This document shows, piece after piece, positions 61,873-64,000 of a DNA stretch of 64,000 bases. The notes beneath the pieces were generated by a model. It was not told where the DNA came from, did not search any database, and saw nothing but the letters and a program-made list of their open reading frames with translations. Each line of letters begins with the position of its first letter. Within the stretch, counting starts at the first letter, position 1. The position numbers and the translations under genes are program-made. Location of the stretch: positions 248,001-312,000 of the forward strand of contig CP073694.1 of the NCBI GenBank assembly GCA_018228705.1, in the 5' to 3' direction. The stretch comes from Dysosmobacter sp. Marseille-Q4140 (GTDB lineage: Bacteria > Bacillota > Clostridia > Oscillospirales > Oscillospiraceae).

Positions 61873-62736
61873 TTATTCGCTGCACCAGCGGCCCGTGGCG
61901 CCGCAGGGCAGGGCCAGGCCGGTCTCTGTCACCGGAAGGCCCAGCTCATCCCAGGTGCAGCGGCCGCCGTACTTCTCCGCCACCAGCAGGTGCAGCAGGT
62001 AGCCCAGCACCGACGGGGCCAGGCCCGTGGTGTAGGAGTTGATGATGACGAACAGGGGCTTGTCCGACAGCACCCCGGCGCACAGCTTCACGAAGGGATA
62101 CAGGTTCTCCTCCAGCTTCCACACCTCGCCGCCGGGGCCCCGACCGTAGCTGGGCGGGTCCATGATGATGGCGTCATAGGTCTTGCCCCGGCGGATCTCC
62201 CGCTCCACGAACTTGGCGCAGTCGTCCACGATCCAGCGGATGGGGGCGTCGGAAAGGCCGGACAGCTTGGCGTTGTCCTTGGCCCAGGCCACCATGCCCT
62301 TGGCCGCGTCCACATGGCACACGCTGGCCCCCGCCTTGGCGCAGGCCACCGTGGCACCGCCGGTGTAGGCGAAGAGGTTCAGCACACGGATGGGCCGCCC
62401 GGCGGAGCGGATCTTCTCCATGGCGAAGTCCCAGTTGACCGCCTGCTCCGGGAAGAGGCCCGTGTGCTTGAAATTCATAGGCTTGACCTGGAAGGTCAGC
62501 TCTCCGTAATGGATCTTCCAGCTCTCCGGCAGGGCCTTCTTCTCCCAGTGTCCGCCGCCGGTCTGGCTGCGGAGATACCGGCCGTCCGCCTTGCGCCAGG
62601 CGGGGTTGCGCCGGGGGCTCTCCCAGATGGCCTGGGGGTCCGGCCGCACCAGCAGCTGATCGTCCCACCGCTCCAGCTTCTCGCCGCCGCCGCAGTCCAG
62701 CAGCTCATAGTCCTGCCATTGATCCGCAATCCACAT
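61873..62736 (-). CDS. Class I SAM-dependent rRNA-type methyltransferase
   Basis: A 287-aa methyltransferase related to the RlmI/RlmK C-terminal domain. RVLNLFAYTGGATVACAKAGA near residue 118 is the SAM-binding loop. VDAAKGMVAWAKDNAK near 143 follows, and the catalytic MDPPSYGRGPGGEVWKL near 195 suits a base methyltransferase. No PUA or second methyltransferase domain is fused. Target probably 23S rRNA, not proven. AAGGAG is 7 nt from ATG 62736. First gene of the putative vanZ-ecf-truA unit. Confidence 0.87.
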   Translation of the reverse strand: MWIADQWQDYELLDCGGGEKLERWDDQLLVRPDPQAIWESPRRNPAWRKADGRYLRSQTGGGHWEKKALPESWKIHYGELTFQVKPMNFKHTGLFPEQAVNWDFAMEKIRSAGRPIRVLNLFAYTGGATVACAKAGASVCHVDAAKGMVAWAKDNAKLSGLSDAPIRWIVDDCAKFVEREIRRGKTYDAIIMDPPSYGRGPGGEVWKLEENLYPFVKLCAGVLSDKPLFVIINSYTTGLAPSVLGYLLHLLVAEKYGGRCTWDELGLPVTETGLALPCGATGRWCSE

Positions 62737-62800
62737 ATCGCCGCTCCTTCCCTTCCGCCTCCGCCCAAGCGGAGGAGGCATGTCCATAGCAAATCATGTT

Positions 62801-62830
62801 ATTATACCTCTTTCCCCGCCGGTTCGTCAA
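62801..62830 (-). promoter_or_regulatory. Promoter of the methyltransferase-vanZ-ecf unit
   Basis: Minus-strand TTGACG (62830-62825), 18-bp spacer, TATAAT (62806-62801), 65 bp upstream of the start. Confidence 0.72.
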
Positions 62831-62874
62831 TTCCTTTCGGCTGTCGAAGAGAGGCGAAACCCGGCGCTCCCGGG

Positions 62875-62908
62875 AAAAAACGGCCCCGGCGCAGCGCGCG
62901 CCGGGGCC
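62875..62908 (-). terminator. Terminator of the flavodoxin-reductase gene
   Basis: Perfect 11-bp GC arms (62882-62892 and 62898-62908), followed on the minus strand by CCGTTTTTTCCC, just past the stop. Confidence 0.88.
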
Positions 62909-62912
62909 TCGG

Positions 62913-63494
62913 TCATATTCTCTCCAGCAGCGTCCCGACAAAAGCCCGAACCCGCTCCGCTTTCCCGTCATCCATAAAGGGCACGTCATAGCCCAGGTGC
63001 CGTTCGGCGTGGCTGCCCAGATACCGCAGGCGGGAGTGGGCACAGTAGCGCCGCATCCCCGTCTCGAAGAGGTCACAGCCCTTCTCCGGGCGGTAGCCGC
63101 AACTCAGCAGCAAGGCCACGGCCTTCCCCTCCCACAGGGAGGGGCCCCGGGTCTCGCCGTAGAACTTGTTCATGCCGTACACCAGCCGGTCCAGCAGGGC
63201 CTTCATGGGCGCCGTGCAGTACCAGGAATAGATGGGCGTGGCCAGCACGATCAGATCCGCCGCCAGCACCCGGTCAAAGAGGTCCTGAACGTCGTCCCCC
63301 TGGGGACAGCCGAACACCGTCCAGTCCCGCTGGCAGATCCGGCAGGCCCGGCAGGGCCTGATCTCCCGGTCATAGAGCCACACCGTCTCCGTCTCCGCGC
63401 CGCCCTGCTCCAGCGCCTCGCAGAAGGGCGCCAGCAGCGCGGCGGTGTTTCCCGCCTTCCGGGGGCTGCCCATGAGGATCAGAACGCGCTTCAC
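62913..63494 (-). CDS. NADPH-dependent FMN reductase/flavodoxin-like protein
   Basis: A 193-aa flavodoxin-fold protein. LILMGSPRKAGNTAALLAPF at residues 5-24 is the FMN phosphate loop. CRACRICQ near 48 resembles the iron-sulfur flavoprotein cysteine motif, and ATPIYSWYCTAPMKALLDR near 85 the flavin-binding loop. It may be an iron-sulfur flavoprotein or quinone/disulfide reductase. The GTG start at 63494 overlaps the stop of the large upstream gene (GTGA), so translation is coupled. Confidence 0.88.
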   Translation of the reverse strand: MKRVLILMGSPRKAGNTAALLAPFCEALEQGGAETETVWLYDREIRPCRACRICQRDWTVFGCPQGDDVQDLFDRVLAADLIVLATPIYSWYCTAPMKALLDRLVYGMNKFYGETRGPSLWEGKAVALLLSCGYRPEKGCDLFETGMRRYCAHSRLRYLGSHAERHLGYDVPFMDDGKAERVRAFVGTLLERI

Positions 63495-64000
63495 AGGGTC
63501 TCGCCGCCGCAGGCGGTGCAGGAAGCGCAGCTGCCGCAGGCCACGCCGTCCTCCTCGTCAGGCAGGGACGGCGCCTCCCGGCCCGCCAGACGCTCCCGGG
63601 CCACCGCCAGCATCAGCTTGATGCGGTTTTCCTGGTTGACGCGGGTGGCGCTGGGGTCGTAGTCGATGGGAGTGATGTTGGCCTGGGGGTACAGCTCCCG
63701 GATCTTGTTGATCATGCCCTTGCCGCAGATGTGGTTGGGCAGGCAGCCGAAGGGCTGGGCGCAGACGATGTTCTCGTACCCGGCCCGGACCAGCTCGATC
63801 ATCTCGGCGGTCAGGAGCCAGCCCTCCCCCATCTTGTCGCCGGTGGAGATGATGCCGTCGGTCAGCTTCACCAGTTCGTTGAAGGGCAGCGGCGCGTGAT
63901 AGCCGTTGTCCTTGAGGACCTTGATGAGGACCTTCTCCATGCCGGCGATGTACTGGAGGATCACGTCGGACACGTGCTTTTCCAGGAAGGATCCACCGTA
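63491..64000 (-). CDS. C-terminal part of an acyl-CoA dehydratase activator-like protein (5' end beyond window)
   Basis: Only the last 169 or so codons are visible, and the frame stays open to the window edge. MGEGWLLTAEMIELVRAGYENIVCAQPFGCLPNHICGKGMI is the core stretch (quoted here in part: IVCAQPFGCLPNHICGKG), typical of the C-terminal DUF2229-type region in large 2-hydroxyglutaryl-CoA dehydratase activator fusions of anaerobes. NITPIDYDPSATRVNQENR follows. The tail ends with a CxxCxxCxxC cluster (CGSCASCTACGG), possibly an Fe-S site. Its stop overlaps the next gene's GTG. Start and N-terminal activase domains cannot be seen. Confidence 0.8.
   Translation of the reverse strand, partial: YGGSFLEKHVSDVILQYIAGMEKVLIKVLKDNGYHAPLPFNELVKLTDGIISTGDKMGEGWLLTAEMIELVRAGYENIVCAQPFGCLPNHICGKGMINKIRELYPQANITPIDYDPSATRVNQENRIKLMLAVARERLAGREAPSLPDEEDGVACGSCASCTACGGETL

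Overview
The window is a GC-rich bacterial chromosome segment with the gene content of a strictly anaerobic, endospore-forming Firmicute, most likely a gut Oscillospiraceae-type Clostridium. The pointers are spoIIR, an ECF vitamin-transporter core (ecfA1-ecfA2-ecfT), AddAB, zinc-type L31, Mini-RNase III, RqcH, an EFR1-type flavodoxin/ferredoxin, an acyl-CoA dehydratase activator-like protein and a bile-salt-hydrolase/penicillin-acylase relative. Assignment to family level is inference. I see no rRNA, phage, insertion sequence or CRISPR array.

Layout. 1-3.1 kb: two tandem BlaR1-type M56 metallopeptidases. 3.1-4.8 kb: an ECF sigma factor and its membrane partner, reading the other way. 4.9-12.1 kb: a LytS/YesM-type histidine kinase, a response regulator with an unusual output domain, and a complete BMP-type nucleoside ABC importer (ATPase, two permeases, lipoprotein). 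12.2-19.4 kb: a catabolic island made of a tripartite tricarboxylate transporter (tctC-tctB-tctA) followed by two different pyruvate-type aldolases (HpaI-like and RraA-like). It lies divergent to a PrpR-type sigma-54 activator. The 475-bp gap between them holds a consensus-quality sigma-54 promoter, GTTTC/GAAAC dyads and a sigma-70 promoter for the activator. I regard this as the most interesting system in the window.

19.4-25.3 kb: housekeeping and small genes (YigZ, HflX, a flavin reductase, L31) and an EAL-type c-di-GMP protein with a degenerate GGDEF domain. 25.3-33 kb: addB-addA and a divergent DUF1643 gene. 33-42.4 kb: spoIIR, ispE, DUF1015, a ThrH-like phosphatase, a CPA2 antiporter, rqcH with Mini-RNase III, and a membrane-anchored XRE regulator. 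Two short membrane proteins (35 and 47 aa) also lie here. 42.4-50.8 kb: a CmpB-like membrane protein, a DJ-1 protein, two identical tRNA-Ala(GGC) genes, an endonuclease/exonuclease/phosphatase protein, the BSH/PVA-like hydrolase, an SH3-NlpC/P60 hydrolase, a CAT-like acetyltransferase, a PRK06851-like ATPase and a D,D-carboxypeptidase. 51-64 kb, almost all minus strand: a lipase, a ferredoxin, clpE, cvpA, a DUF5711 protein, truA, ecfT, ecfA2, ecfA1, a VanZ protein, an rRNA-type methyltransferase, a flavodoxin reductase and the 3' end of a large CoA-dehydratase activator-like gene that leaves the window.

Transcription units are mostly closed by strong GC hairpins, many of them shared by convergent genes. 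Several promoters carry an extended -10 (TGnTAnAAT). Very long antisense frames opposite addAB, clpE and the tct genes are by-products of GC-rich codon use and are not annotated.
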